Assembly: GCA_014859215.1 (NCBI GenBank)
Contig: JACUUS010000059.1
Coordinates: forward strand, 1 to 12,387
DNA length: 12,387 nt
Reading direction: 5' to 3'
Source of the DNA: Dehalococcoidia bacterium
Lineage (GTDB): Bacteria; Chloroflexota; Dehalococcoidia; SZUA-161
Both the position numbers and the translations under genes were made by a program. The notes beneath the pieces were generated by a model that was given only the letters and a program-made list of their open reading frames with translations, was not told where the DNA came from and did not search any database. This document shows positions 1 to 6,085 of this stretch, piece after piece (positions within the stretch are counted from its first letter, which is position 1; every line of letters begins with the position of its first letter).

Positions 1-444
1 ACGCACCTGACGAAGGAGGCGACCCCTCTCCTGCGCTACTGGACCAATGACTACGCGCGGCTCGTCAAGGACAAGTGCGCCTGTGGCCGGACTCACGCCC
101 GGTCGCCGGGCGGTATCCTGGGCAGAGCGGACGACATGATCATATATAAGGGAGAGAACTTCTACCCTGCCCAGGTGGAGAAGGTTGTGAGGAGCTTCCC
201 TGAACTTTCCGCGGAGTATGTGATCAGGCTGAGCACCCACGAGCGGTCCGGGGCGGACGTGTGCACCGTCCTCGTCGAAAATATCGAACAGGGCGGGGAC
301 AATAAGCAGCTCAAAGAAAAGCTCAGGCAGGCGCTGCGCGAGGAGCTGGTAGTGACGCCGGAAATTGAGATAGTCAAAGCAGGGACACTGGCCAGGACCG
401 AATTCAAGGCAAAGCGCATCGAGGATGTCCGGCAGAAAGAGTAG
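1..444 (+). CDS. Phenylacetate-CoA ligase (PaaK) family protein, C-terminal part
   Basis: The gene is open from base 1 and ends at TAG 442-444; the start lies outside the window. About 147 C-terminal residues are present. Visible family features are the PLLRYWTND segment, a CACGRTH Cys-rich turn, the ILGRADDMI hinge motif and the KGENFYPAQVEKVV segment that opens the small C-terminal lid domain. These are the classic end of PaaK-type adenylate-forming ligases. The family activates aryl or other carboxylic acids with ATP and CoA in the cytoplasm, through an acyl-AMP intermediate. The substrate cannot be told from this part. The stop is 46 bases before the MoaD-like gene, so co-transcription with it is likely. 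Downstream CoA-transferases and an SDR fit a pathway that handles CoA thioesters. Confidence 0.9.
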   Translation, partial: THLTKEATPLLRYWTNDYARLVKDKCACGRTHARSPGGILGRADDMIIYKGENFYPAQVEKVVRSFPELSAEYVIRLSTHERSGADVCTVLVENIEQGGDNKQLKEKLRQALREELVVTPEIEIVKAGTLARTEFKAKRIEDVRQKE

Positions 445-480
445 GCGTTCAGGATCTCGGGCGGCATACACCCTGTTTCC

Positions 481-486
481 GGAGGG
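481..486 (+). promoter_or_regulatory. Ribosome binding site that decides a TTG start
   Basis: GGAGGG lies 4 bases before TTG 491. It favours TTG 491 over the in-frame ATG 425, which has no comparable site and would overlap the end of the ligase gene by 20 bases. Confidence 0.65.
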
Positions 487-490
487 AAGA

Positions 491-763
491 TTGGCAGTCA
501 GAGTAAGGCTTTCCTTTCAGTTGCAGGAGTTTACCGGGGGTCGTGAATACGTGGAATCCTCCGGGACTACGCCGGTGGAATGTCTGCGCGACCTTGAACT
601 GAGATTTCCAGGCATCAAGCGGTGGCTTTACGACAAGTGGGGTGACATCCGTCCCCAGTTCCAGTTCTTTGTAAACGGTGTGAGGATTTTTGCAGGTGAA
701 ATGAATCAGCCGTTGAAGAACGACGACGAACTATACATACTCGTTGCTGTAGGAGGAGGATAA
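491..763 (+). CDS. MoaD/ThiS-like sulfur carrier protein, copy 1
   Basis: This is a 90-residue protein starting at TTG 491 and reading MAVRVRLSF. The start is chosen because of the GGAGGG site and because the second copy (1320-1592) also begins MAV(R/K)V(R/K)LS and is exactly 90 residues long. The C-terminus is VAVGGG, the exposed diglycine of the beta-grasp MoaD/ThiS family. There it is adenylated by a MoeB/ThiF-type enzyme and turned into a thiocarboxylate that donates sulfur. Shared mid-region motifs with copy 2 are PV(E/D)CL.DL..RFP, KRWL(Y/F)D and a FVNG turn. It probably serves molybdopterin/tungstopterin dithiolene synthesis, since two pterin enzymes are encoded downstream. No MoaE or MoeB partner is in the window. 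Sulfur transfer for another pathway is possible. Confidence 0.8.
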   Translation: MAVRVRLSFQLQEFTGGREYVESSGTTPVECLRDLELRFPGIKRWLYDKWGDIRPQFQFFVNGVRIFAGEMNQPLKNDDELYILVAVGGG

Positions 764-874
764 GTCCAGACTCTAATCCTGTCTGCGAAATCGAATAAGA
801 AGCTGTTGTTGCTCAGCCTGTTTGGTCGATAACCGCTGTATTGCTGTTGATTGGCGGACCCCGGAGCCGTCAAC

Positions 875-903
875 TTGACTCCCACCGGCGTAGCGGGTAG
901 GAT
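875..903 (+). promoter_or_regulatory. Putative sigma-70-type promoter for the 962-1592 genes
   Basis: TTGACT (875-880, 5/6 to consensus) and TAGGAT (898-903, 4/6) are separated by exactly 17 bases. The site sits in the 198-base gap after the first MoaD-like gene. Transcription would start near 910, leaving a leader of about 50 bases. It is a sequence match only. Confidence 0.45.
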
Positions 904-961
904 GATCACACAGGCTGCTTCTACGTTCAAGCGCATGGCCGGTTGACAGGGAGGTGGTGTT

Positions 962-1303
962 ATGAGGCGGAGGCTATTTCGCGGTACCCGGCCCCAGGTC
1001 CTGACGACCAGTCCGCGCGATCCCGACGAGGGGCGGGTCTTTGTCTGGGCCTGGACCCAATGGTATGAACGGGTGAGTGAAGAATCAGGAGCGGTCGCCT
1101 TCATGCCGTTTACCGGCTCGGAACAGGACCTTCGGCGCTGGCTTTCTGAGCAGGGAGAAGGAACGCTCACCGACATAGGCGAGACGGAGTACGCGGAAAT
1201 GGTCAGGGAGGAATTCCTTGATCAGGCGCCCCTCTACCCGGAAGGTCCCGAGCTATCGGACGAAAAGCCCTTCCGGGAGCAAAGCGAGGAGGACTGGGAC
1301 TGA
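962..1303 (+). CDS. Hypothetical protein between the two MoaD-like genes
   Basis: This is a 113-residue protein starting at ATG 962 with a strong GGGAGGTGG site (949-957). I do not recognise the family. It has a basic N-terminus (MRRRLFRGTRP), a hydrophobic/aromatic stretch VFVWAWTQWYERV (about residues 26-38), a middle section with RRWLSEQGEG, and a very acidic tail ending SEEDWD. No signal peptide, membrane helix or metal-binding Cys pattern is visible, so it should be cytoplasmic. It ends 16 bases before the second MoaD-like gene and is probably co-transcribed with it. That context suggests a role around the sulfur carrier or its target enzyme, but this is inference only. Confidence 0.65.
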   Translation: MRRRLFRGTRPQVLTTSPRDPDEGRVFVWAWTQWYERVSEESGAVAFMPFTGSEQDLRRWLSEQGEGTLTDIGETEYAEMVREEFLDQAPLYPEGPELSDEKPFREQSEEDWD

Positions 1304-1319
1304 GGTTGTCCCCTTCACC

Positions 1320-1592
1320 ATGGCGGTTAAGGTCAAGCTCTCGCCCATTTTGGCCGCAGCTACGGGCAGGCAGGAGCTTATCGAAGTGCCGGCCCGGAGC
1401 CCGGTGGACTGCCTGCATGACCTCCGAGCGCGCTTCCCCAGGTTGAAGCGCTGGCTTTTCGACAGGCACGGCAACATGCGTCCACAGCTCTGGTTATTCG
1501 TCAACGGTCAACGGGTACACGTCGACGACCTCAACACGCCCCTGAAAGACGGCGATGAGCTCCTCATCATGCTCGCTATCAGCGGCGGATAA
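1320..1592 (+). CDS. MoaD/ThiS-like sulfur carrier protein, copy 2
   Basis: This is a 90-residue protein from ATG 1320, reading MAVKVKLSP and ending LAISGG with the family's C-terminal diglycine. It is collinear without gaps with copy 1 (491-763), sharing the N-terminal strand, PVDCL.DL, a RFP.(L/I)KRWL(F/Y)D segment, RPQ...FVNG and a DELLI strand. The family role is sulfur donation through a C-terminal thiocarboxylate, most often in pterin-dithiolene formation. The Shine-Dalgarno site is weak: a GAGG at 1302-1305 overlaps the stop of the upstream gene, and a stronger AGGAGGA at 1287-1293 is rather far. Translational coupling to the 113-residue gene is therefore likely. Two divergent copies may serve different ligase/target pairs, for example AOR-type versus DMSOR-type cofactors. 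Confidence 0.8.
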   Translation: MAVKVKLSPILAAATGRQELIEVPARSPVDCLHDLRARFPRLKRWLFDRHGNMRPQLWLFVNGQRVHVDDLNTPLKDGDELLIMLAISGG

Positions 1593-1612
1593 AAGCCTCA
1601 TCCCTAAGCTAA

Positions 1613-1680
1613 GCAGGTACCCAACCTGCCCGGACGGGTCAGGAATCCCAACACACTGTAGAGCAGGTTTCCCGACCTGC
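1613..1680. repeat. Two REP-like short palindromes
   Basis: Two near-identical hairpins share the stem GCAGGT/ACCTGC: 1613-1629 (loop ACCCA) and 1663-1680 (loop TTCCCG). They lie 33 bases apart just behind the second MoaD-like gene. No T-run follows, so they are not simple intrinsic terminators. They resemble the short extragenic palindromes scattered through many bacterial genomes. They could also stabilise or end the upstream mRNA. Confidence 0.6.
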
Positions 1681-1695
1681 GGTATCCACCAGGGT

Positions 1696-1729
1696 GGGTT
1701 CCAATTCAGCGGAGTCGCTTTAGGAACCC
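1696..1729. repeat. Nested hairpin
   Basis: GGGTTCC (1696-1702) pairs with GGAACCC (1723-1729). Inside it AGCG (1708-1711) pairs with CGCT (1716-1719) around a GAGT loop, giving a 7-bp outer and 4-bp inner stem with a small internal loop. It is close behind the two GCAGGT palindromes and may belong to the same extragenic repeat cluster. Confidence 0.5.
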
Positions 1730-1810
1730 CGAAACACTTCCGCAAAGACTGCCCCGAAAGACGGCGCCCGTATTGACAAAGTCCCGGAATTCATGTAAGA
1801 AAGTCAGTAC

Positions 1811-1841
1811 AAAAAGCCCGCCCGGGCCGTCACAGCGGGCT
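1811..1841 (-). terminator. Leftward intrinsic terminator-like hairpin
   Basis: Stem AGCCCGC (1815-1821) pairs with GCGGGCT (1835-1841) around a 13-base loop. Read on the minus strand, it is followed by a run of five T (1815-1811). This is a standard Rho-independent shape for leftward transcription. No leftward gene is recognised upstream of it, so its job is unclear. Confidence 0.45.
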
Positions 1842-1858
1842 CCTACCGGCTCAAGAGT

Positions 1859-1864
1859 ATTATA
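1859..1864 (-). promoter_or_regulatory. Perfect -10 hexamer on the minus strand
   Basis: TATAAT is present on the minus strand, about 18 bases before the leftward terminator-like hairpin. There is no good -35 at normal spacing. If used, it would give an RNA of only about 40 bases. It may be chance. Confidence 0.2.
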
Positions 1865-2079
1865 CCTTCGATCATTCCGGCTGGCGTAGCTGTACTCTGC
1901 CGGCAACCGGCGGATACGGCGCTTGCCTGGAGGCTCATGGATAGGACACGTCCGGCGGGCATTTGACTCCTGGTTTTCCCTGATACGGGATCGATATTCA
2001 GGTTCCCGCCGTATTTTGCATGGGTAAGTTTGCTTACAGCCGCCCAGCCTTCAGGTCAGGAGCCTTGAAGCGAGCATGA

Positions 2080-2086
2080 AAGGAGG
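2080..2086 (+). promoter_or_regulatory. Ribosome binding site that decides a GTG start
   Basis: AAGGAGG sits 5 bases before GTG 2092. It fixes the start of the gene carrying the in-frame TGA upstream of that TGA, and so shows that the N-terminal part is meant to be translated. Confidence 0.75.
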
Positions 2087-2091
2087 CGACA

Positions 2092-2628
2092 GTGTCCCAG
2101 GAGTTGCCTGACGGGATGTCGGACGAGGAACGGTCACAGCGTGAGTTCTTCGTGGGACTGCTCAGAGCGGAAGTCTTGAAGCGCGTGCTCCAGCCTGATT
2201 TCGACAGGAAGGCCAGGGACGCATGCCTGCACGCAACAGGCAAACTCTGATGCGACCTGTTCCTGCCGTGGGCAGGCCTGGACACGAACGTCGACATCGA
2301 TACCTTCCTGGATAATATGAACACACGTTTCCCGGGAGCACGTTCGTTCGAGAGGAAAGGAGACGTGGTCCACGTCGATTTCTTTGCCGGCCAGGGCAGC
2401 TGCGGGTGCCCCATGATACGCGACGGGCATCACCCGCCCGCACCGGAATGGTGTGCCTGTGGAAACTACTGGTATAAGACCATGATCGAGGCGGTAGTCA
2501 AGCACCCTGTCCAGGTAGACCTGCTGGACAGCTGCATTCGCACCGGTTCCAGCAGCTGTAAGAGACTGGTCTATCTTAAACCTCCCACCATTTCGACTGC
2601 AGCGGAAGAGAACCGCGGCACCGGGTAG
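2092..2628 (+). CDS. Cys-rich protein of unknown family with in-frame TGA; candidate selenoprotein
   Basis: Starting at GTG 2092 with an AAGGAGG site, the frame runs 178 codons to TAG 2626-2628 with one internal TGA at 2248-2250 (residue 53). The paralogue at 2684-3223 is collinear, and by hand alignment over half of the first 89 aligned residues are identical. The TGA falls opposite its Cys49 (GKL-TGA-CDLFLP versus GRLCNSLFLP). Frame and similarity continue on both sides with no frameshift, and a 6-bp hairpin follows 11 bases after the TGA. Together these favour selenocysteine over a broken gene. The C-terminal half has Cys104-G-Cys106-P, W-Cys121-x-Cys123-G, Cys148 and Cys156, and a conserved KHPVQV(D/E)LL strand. 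I do not recognise the family; the Cys pattern suggests metal binding or thiol redox chemistry. If Sec is not inserted, this is a nonsense-mutated gene with a 52-residue product, possibly restarting at ATG 2317. Confidence 0.6.
2248..2276 (+). promoter_or_regulatory. Candidate bacterial SECIS: TGA plus hairpin
   Basis: TGA 2248-2250 is followed by CCTGCC (2262-2267), loop GTG (2268-2270) and GGCAGG (2271-2276), a perfect 6-bp stem. The loop begins 17 bases after the TGA and starts with G. Both fit the usual description of bacterial SECIS elements: a short apical loop with an early G, roughly 16-37 bases from the UGA. The paralogue at 2684 has a sense codon instead and its equivalent bases cannot form this stem. 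A bulged U as in E. coli fdhF is not evident, so the call is tentative. Confidence 0.4.
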
Positions 2629-2683
2629 TTGTGCCCGCACGTCCTGTCCAGACACCGGCAAGTATTTGGAGGAGGCGAGTCGG

Positions 2684-3223
2684 ATGACGCAGGAGATGTC
2701 CGCCGAGGAGAGAGCGCAAAGGGAATTCTTCTTGAATATGCTGAGGACCGAGGCTTTCAAATGCATATTCGAGCCGGATTTCGATGAGAAATCGAGGGAC
2801 AAGTGCTTGCGGGCAACCGGCAGGCTCTGCAACTCTTTGTTCCTGCCATATGCCGGCTTAAGCACGGACTGTGACATCGACACCTTCATAACCAGCTTCA
2901 ACAACGCTTTCAAGGGCGAGAGAAAGCTCGAACGGATCGGGGACGTTGTACACTACGAGTACATTCAAGGAGCGGGGAGTCACACATCAAGGGGCCAGTG
3001 CGGCTGCCCGATGATGCAGTTCAAGCAGCTCGAGCCCACGCCCCTCTGGTGCAAGTGCGGTACGAACTTCGAGAAGGCAATGTTCGAGGCGGTGGTTAAA
3101 CACCCCGTCCAGGTAGAGCTGCTGGAAAGCCCGCTGGCCACCGGGTCGGAATCCTGTAGATGGCTGATCCATCTCAAACCTCCCGCGATTACCACCGGCG
3201 GCGCGGGAATTGACACGGGCTGA
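2684..3223 (+). CDS. Cys-rich protein of unknown family, Cys-containing paralogue
   Basis: This is a 179-residue protein from ATG 2684, with GGAGGAGGCG (2669-2678) as ribosome site; an in-frame TTG at 2666 is too early. It is the tandem paralogue of 2092-2628 and lies 55 bases behind it. The N-terminal part looks helical (AEERAQREFF, DEKSRDKCLRATG), followed by the LFLPYAGL and DIDTF blocks. The C-terminal part has Cys106-G-Cys108-P-M, W-Cys123-K-Cys125-G, the KHPVQVELLES strand and Cys158. Cys49 occupies the position of the TGA in the first copy. There is no signal peptide or membrane helix. The spacing of two close Cys pairs and a late Cys suggests a metal or Fe-S site. The family is not recognised, so no function is assigned. 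It directly precedes the promoter of the pterin-enzyme operon. Confidence 0.8.
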   Translation: MTQEMSAEERAQREFFLNMLRTEAFKCIFEPDFDEKSRDKCLRATGRLCNSLFLPYAGLSTDCDIDTFITSFNNAFKGERKLERIGDVVHYEYIQGAGSHTSRGQCGCPMMQFKQLEPTPLWCKCGTNFEKAMFEAVVKHPVQVELLESPLATGSESCRWLIHLKPPAITTGGAGIDTG

Positions 3224-3254
3224 GCATTCAAACACAGTTCCGGGTCCCGACAAA

Positions 3255-3283
3255 TTGACATCAAGGTTCCAGGACGCTAGTAT
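3255..3283 (+). promoter_or_regulatory. Sigma-70-type promoter of the DMSOR-FeS-AOR operon
   Basis: A perfect TTGACA (3255-3260), a spacer of exactly 17 bases and TAGTAT (3278-3283, 4/6) lie in the 102-base gap before the 3326 gene. The predicted start near 3290 leaves a leader of about 36 bases. It is the best promoter match in the window. Confidence 0.6.
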
Positions 3284-3325
3284 TCCAGCAAAGTTTCGAG
3301 AACGAATCTCTCCCCGGGGGTTAAT

Positions 3326-5494
3326 ATGACAGATGCCGGCAAGGCGTTCTACGTGGGCGCCGATATGAACTGCGGCGGGGCCTGTCTGCTCAAGGTGCAT
3401 GTGCGTGACGGCGCTATAGTCCGCATCGAGACTGACGACACCGAGGAGCCCCAACTCCGGAACTGCCTCAGGTGCCGCGCCTATCGACAGAGGGTCTATG
3501 CACCGGACAGGGTCCTCTATCCGCTGAAAAGGGACGGGGAGCGTGGAGAAGGCAAGTTCCGTCGCATTTCGTGGGACGAGGCGTTGGAGACGGTGGCCGG
3601 AGAGTACCGGCGCATCAGCGAAACGCACGGGCCCGCCTCTGTGCTCTACATAGCTACCGGGGCCGATATGGGCCAGATTCACAATATGAAGACGGCCCTG
3701 CGCGTCTTCTGCATGGCCGGAGGCTGTTCAACTATCTGGGGAATAGCCTCAAACGAAGGATGGATGTTCGCTTCGCAGGCGACTTATGGGGTGCCTTCGG
3801 CCAACGACCACCGCGACCTGATCAATTCGAAGCTCGCGATTCTCTGGGGACTCAATCCAGTCGTGGTTATAGACGGCTGCGGTACAAGCTATTCCCTCAT
3901 CAGGGCGAAAGAGAGCGGCACCCGCTTCATCGTGGTGGACCCGAAATTCAGCGATACCGCCGTACTCGTGGCGGACCAGTGGGTCCCGATCCGGCCCGGC
4001 ACGGACACCGCCGTAATGATAGCCATGGCCTACGTAATGATAACAGAAGGCCTTCACAACAAGGAGTTCCTGGACAAATATACAGTCGGGTTCGAGCACT
4101 TCGAGGACTATGTTCTTGGCAAGGAAGACGGTACAGCCAGGACACCTGCCTGGGCGGAAAGAATAAGCGGCGTACCGGCGCGAACCATCGCCGGTCTCGC
4201 AAGAGAGTACGCCACGACCAGACCCGCCGCCCTCCTTCCAAGCAAGGCTCCGGGCCGCACCGCTTATGGTGAACAGTATCACCGCGCAGCTTTCACCCTC
4301 GCGGCAATGACCGGCAATATCGGCATTCACGGGGGAAGCGCTGGTTCGGAGATTACGCAGCGTGGAGAAAGGCCGCCGATGGGGCCGGCGATGAGGACGG
4401 GAGGGAACGCGGTAGATGCCGGTTCACCCAGACGGCCCGATGCGCTGCCCAGCGTTATTTCAAAAGGGCCGGGCCTGGCCGTGCGTATCCATAATAACGA
4501 GGTCATGGATGCTATCCTCAAGGGAAAGGCGGGCGGGTACTACAGCGACTACAAAATGCTCTACATGGCCAACTCCAACTACCTGAACCAGTACCCGAAC
4601 GTGAACAAGGCTGTAGCGGCCCTCAGGAAGCTCGAATTCTTCGCCGTACAGGAACAATTTCTGACCCCAACCGCGAAGTTCGCGGATATCATCCTGCCCA
4701 CCTGCACCTTCCTCGAGCGAGCTGATGCCGTGGAGGGCGCCGGGCCGCATATCGCTTACCAGCCAAAGGTCATATCGCCGCTGGGCGAGTCGCGGTCGCA
4801 CCTGGACATCTCCCAGGGACTCGCGGATAAGCTCGGGCTGAGCGGTTTTCTTGACAAGCCTGAGGAAGAGTTGCTGCGCGACATTGTCGCGCCGGCGGTG
4901 GGAGACTGGGAGAAGTTCAAGGAAAAGGGCGTGCAGAAATACTACCCGGAGCCGGGCGTTCCTTTCAAAGCCCAGATAGAAGACCCGGCCAATAACCCTT
5001 TCCCAACGCCTTCGGGCAAGATCGAGATATACAGCCGGCTGCTGGCGGATATGAATAATCCCCTGCTCCCTGCCATACCGAAGTATATCGAGACCTGGGA
5101 AAGCCTCAACGACCCTCTGGCCGGGAAGTACCCTTTGCAGCTTGTCACCAGCCATCACAGGCGGCGGGCCCACAGCCAGTTCGATAATATCCCCTGGCTG
5201 AGAGAGTTGGAACCACAGGCGGTGAAAATGAACAGCCGTGATGCCCGATCCAGGGGCATCAAAGACGGCGACATGGTGAGGGTCTTCAACGACCGCGGCC
5301 GGATGATATTGCCTGCGAAGGTTACCGAAAGGATCATGCCGGGCGTGGTCGACATACCGGAAGGCGCATGGTATGACCCGGACGCGAACGGCACGGACCG
5401 GGGAGGCTGCCCAAACGTACTGACCCGCGACAGGCGTTCACCCGGCGGCGCATTCCCGGCGAATACCTGCCTGGTGCAAATAGAAAAGGCATAG
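3326..5494 (+). CDS. DMSO reductase-family molybdopterin oxidoreductase, catalytic subunit
   Basis: This 722-residue protein starts at ATG 3326 behind CGGGGGTT. The N-terminus is strongly DmsA-like: NCGGACLLKVHVRDG, then RNCLRCRAYRQRVYAPDR, a RISWDEAL block and a NSKLAILWGLNP segment. The C-terminal guanine-dinucleotide domain has HHRRRAHSQFDN and GDMVRVFNDRGR. By alignment with E. coli DmsA the metal ligand is probably Ser142, as in DMSO/TMAO-type reductases. The family usually binds a [4Fe-4S] cluster with C-x3-C-x3-C plus a later Cys. Here Cys16, Cys20 and Cys47 are present, but the first position is Ala12, and an extra Cys50 replaces the usual Gly. No twin-arginine signal is seen, so it is probably cytoplasmic. 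It is the first gene of a tight operon with a DmsB-like FeS subunit and an AOR. The substrate is unknown; oxygen-atom transfer or hydroxylation is plausible. Confidence 0.9.
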   Translation: MTDAGKAFYVGADMNCGGACLLKVHVRDGAIVRIETDDTEEPQLRNCLRCRAYRQRVYAPDRVLYPLKRDGERGEGKFRRISWDEALETVAGEYRRISETHGPASVLYIATGADMGQIHNMKTALRVFCMAGGCSTIWGIASNEGWMFASQATYGVPSANDHRDLINSKLAILWGLNPVVVIDGCGTSYSLIRAKESGTRFIVVDPKFSDTAVLVADQWVPIRPGTDTAVMIAMAYVMITEGLHNKEFLDKYTVGFEHFEDYVLGKEDGTARTPAWAERISGVPARTIAGLAREYATTRPAALLPSKAPGRTAYGEQYHRAAFTLAAMTGNIGIHGGSAGSEITQRGERPPMGPAMRTGGNAVDAGSPRRPDALPSVISKGPGLAVRIHNNEVMDAILKGKAGGYYSDYKMLYMANSNYLNQYPNVNKAVAALRKLEFFAVQEQFLTPTAKFADIILPTCTFLERADAVEGAGPHIAYQPKVISPLGESRSHLDISQGLADKLGLSGFLDKPEEELLRDIVAPAVGDWEKFKEKGVQKYYPEPGVPFKAQIEDPANNPFPTPSGKIEIYSRLLADMNNPLLPAIPKYIETWESLNDPLAGKYPLQLVTSHHRRRAHSQFDNIPWLRELEPQAVKMNSRDARSRGIKDGDMVRVFNDRGRMILPAKVTERIMPGVVDIPEGAWYDPDANGTDRGGCPNVLTRDRRSPGGAFPANTCLVQIEKA

Positions 5495-5506
5495 GAGAAC
5501 GGAAGA

Positions 5507-6085
5507 ATGCAGATGGGGATTTACTACGATCAAACCCGGTGCACCGGGTGCTACACATGCGTGGTCGCCTGCAAGGACTGGCATGACGTCCCGGCAGGCC
5601 CGGCAAGCTGGCGCAGAATTGAGACAACAGAGGAGGGTACCTACCCGGACGTATTTGTCTCCTTCATGGCCTATTCATGTTTCCACTGCGAGAGCCCGGC
5701 CTGCGTCCCCGCCTGTCCAGCCGGAGCGATCACCAAGCGGGCCGATGACGGGATCGTGGTGGTGGACCGGGAGAAATGTCTCGGCAAAGACCGGTGCGAT
5801 CTGTGCCTCCAGGCGTGCGTCTACAAAGCCCCCCAGTTCGGGGCGGAGCAGAACGCGAAAATGCAGAAGTGCGATCTCTGCCTTGACCGGCTGCAAGAAG
5901 GGAAGAAGCCTATTTGCGTTGCCGGATGCCCGACGAGGGCGCTGGACGCGGGGCCGCTGGACGAACTGAGGAGTCAATACGGGAACTCGACCCAGGGGTA
6001 TGCCTTCAAATACTCGGCCGAACTCAAGCCCGCAGTCATCTTCAAACCCAAGCCGAAAAGAAGCCTCGTCGGGGGCGCAAAATGA
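5507..6085 (+). CDS. 4Fe-4S ferredoxin-type electron-transfer subunit (DmsB-like)
   Basis: This 192-residue protein starts at ATG 5507 with AGGAG 9 bases before it, overlapping the stop of the upstream gene; a second in-frame ATG is at 5513. Sixteen cysteines form four clusters' worth of ligands: 12/15/18/22, 58/61/66/70, 91/97/100/104 and 122/125/137/141. The third group has a C-x5-C spacing (CLGKDRC) instead of C-x2-C. There is no signal peptide or membrane segment. Proteins of this type pass electrons between a pterin-enzyme subunit and a further partner, and occur with both DMSOR-family and AOR-family catalytic subunits. It lies between one of each here and overlaps the AOR start by four bases, so it may serve both. 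No membrane anchor (DmsC/NrfD type) follows, which argues for a soluble complex. Confidence 0.92.
   Translation: MQMGIYYDQTRCTGCYTCVVACKDWHDVPAGPASWRRIETTEEGTYPDVFVSFMAYSCFHCESPACVPACPAGAITKRADDGIVVVDREKCLGKDRCDLCLQACVYKAPQFGAEQNAKMQKCDLCLDRLQEGKKPICVAGCPTRALDAGPLDELRSQYGNSTQGYAFKYSAELKPAVIFKPKPKRSLVGGAK

Larger units (their letters stand above)
1593..2091. other. Gene-poor gap of about 500 bases with palindromes
   Basis: I find no convincing protein gene here. The short open frames on both strands lack a start with a ribosome site and recognisable composition. The first half (1613-1729) holds a cluster of short hairpins listed separately. At 1811-1841 lies a leftward terminator-like hairpin. 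A small palindrome GCCGG-CAA-CCGGC sits at 1899-1911. A weak rightward hairpin (ATACGG 1983-1988 with CCGTAT 2009-2014, then TTT) could end transcription from the left. No clear promoter for the gene at 2092 was found. Confidence 0.6.

Noticed and set aside
425..490. Longer N-terminus for the first MoaD-like protein from ATG 425
   Set aside because: It would overlap the ligase gene, has no good ribosome site and adds a 22-residue basic tail not present in the second copy; TTG 491 fits better.
1706..1906. A 66-codon minus-strand open frame in the gap
   Set aside because: It crosses the terminator-like hairpin and several palindromes and has no ribosome site or known motif.
2317..2628. A separate 103-residue gene starting at ATG 2317
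   Set aside because: The paralogue alignment and the ribosome site at 2080-2086 show it is the C-terminal part of the gene starting at 2092; it has no clear ribosome site of its own.
2134..2913. Long minus-strand open frame across both Cys-rich genes
   Set aside because: It lies antisense to two well-supported paralogues, has no recognisable domain, and probably reflects the skewed codon composition of the sense genes.
3472..4272. Long alternative frame inside the DMSOR-like gene
   Set aside because: Its composition is Arg/Gly-rich and typical of an out-of-frame reading of a high-GC gene; the true frame has clear family motifs.
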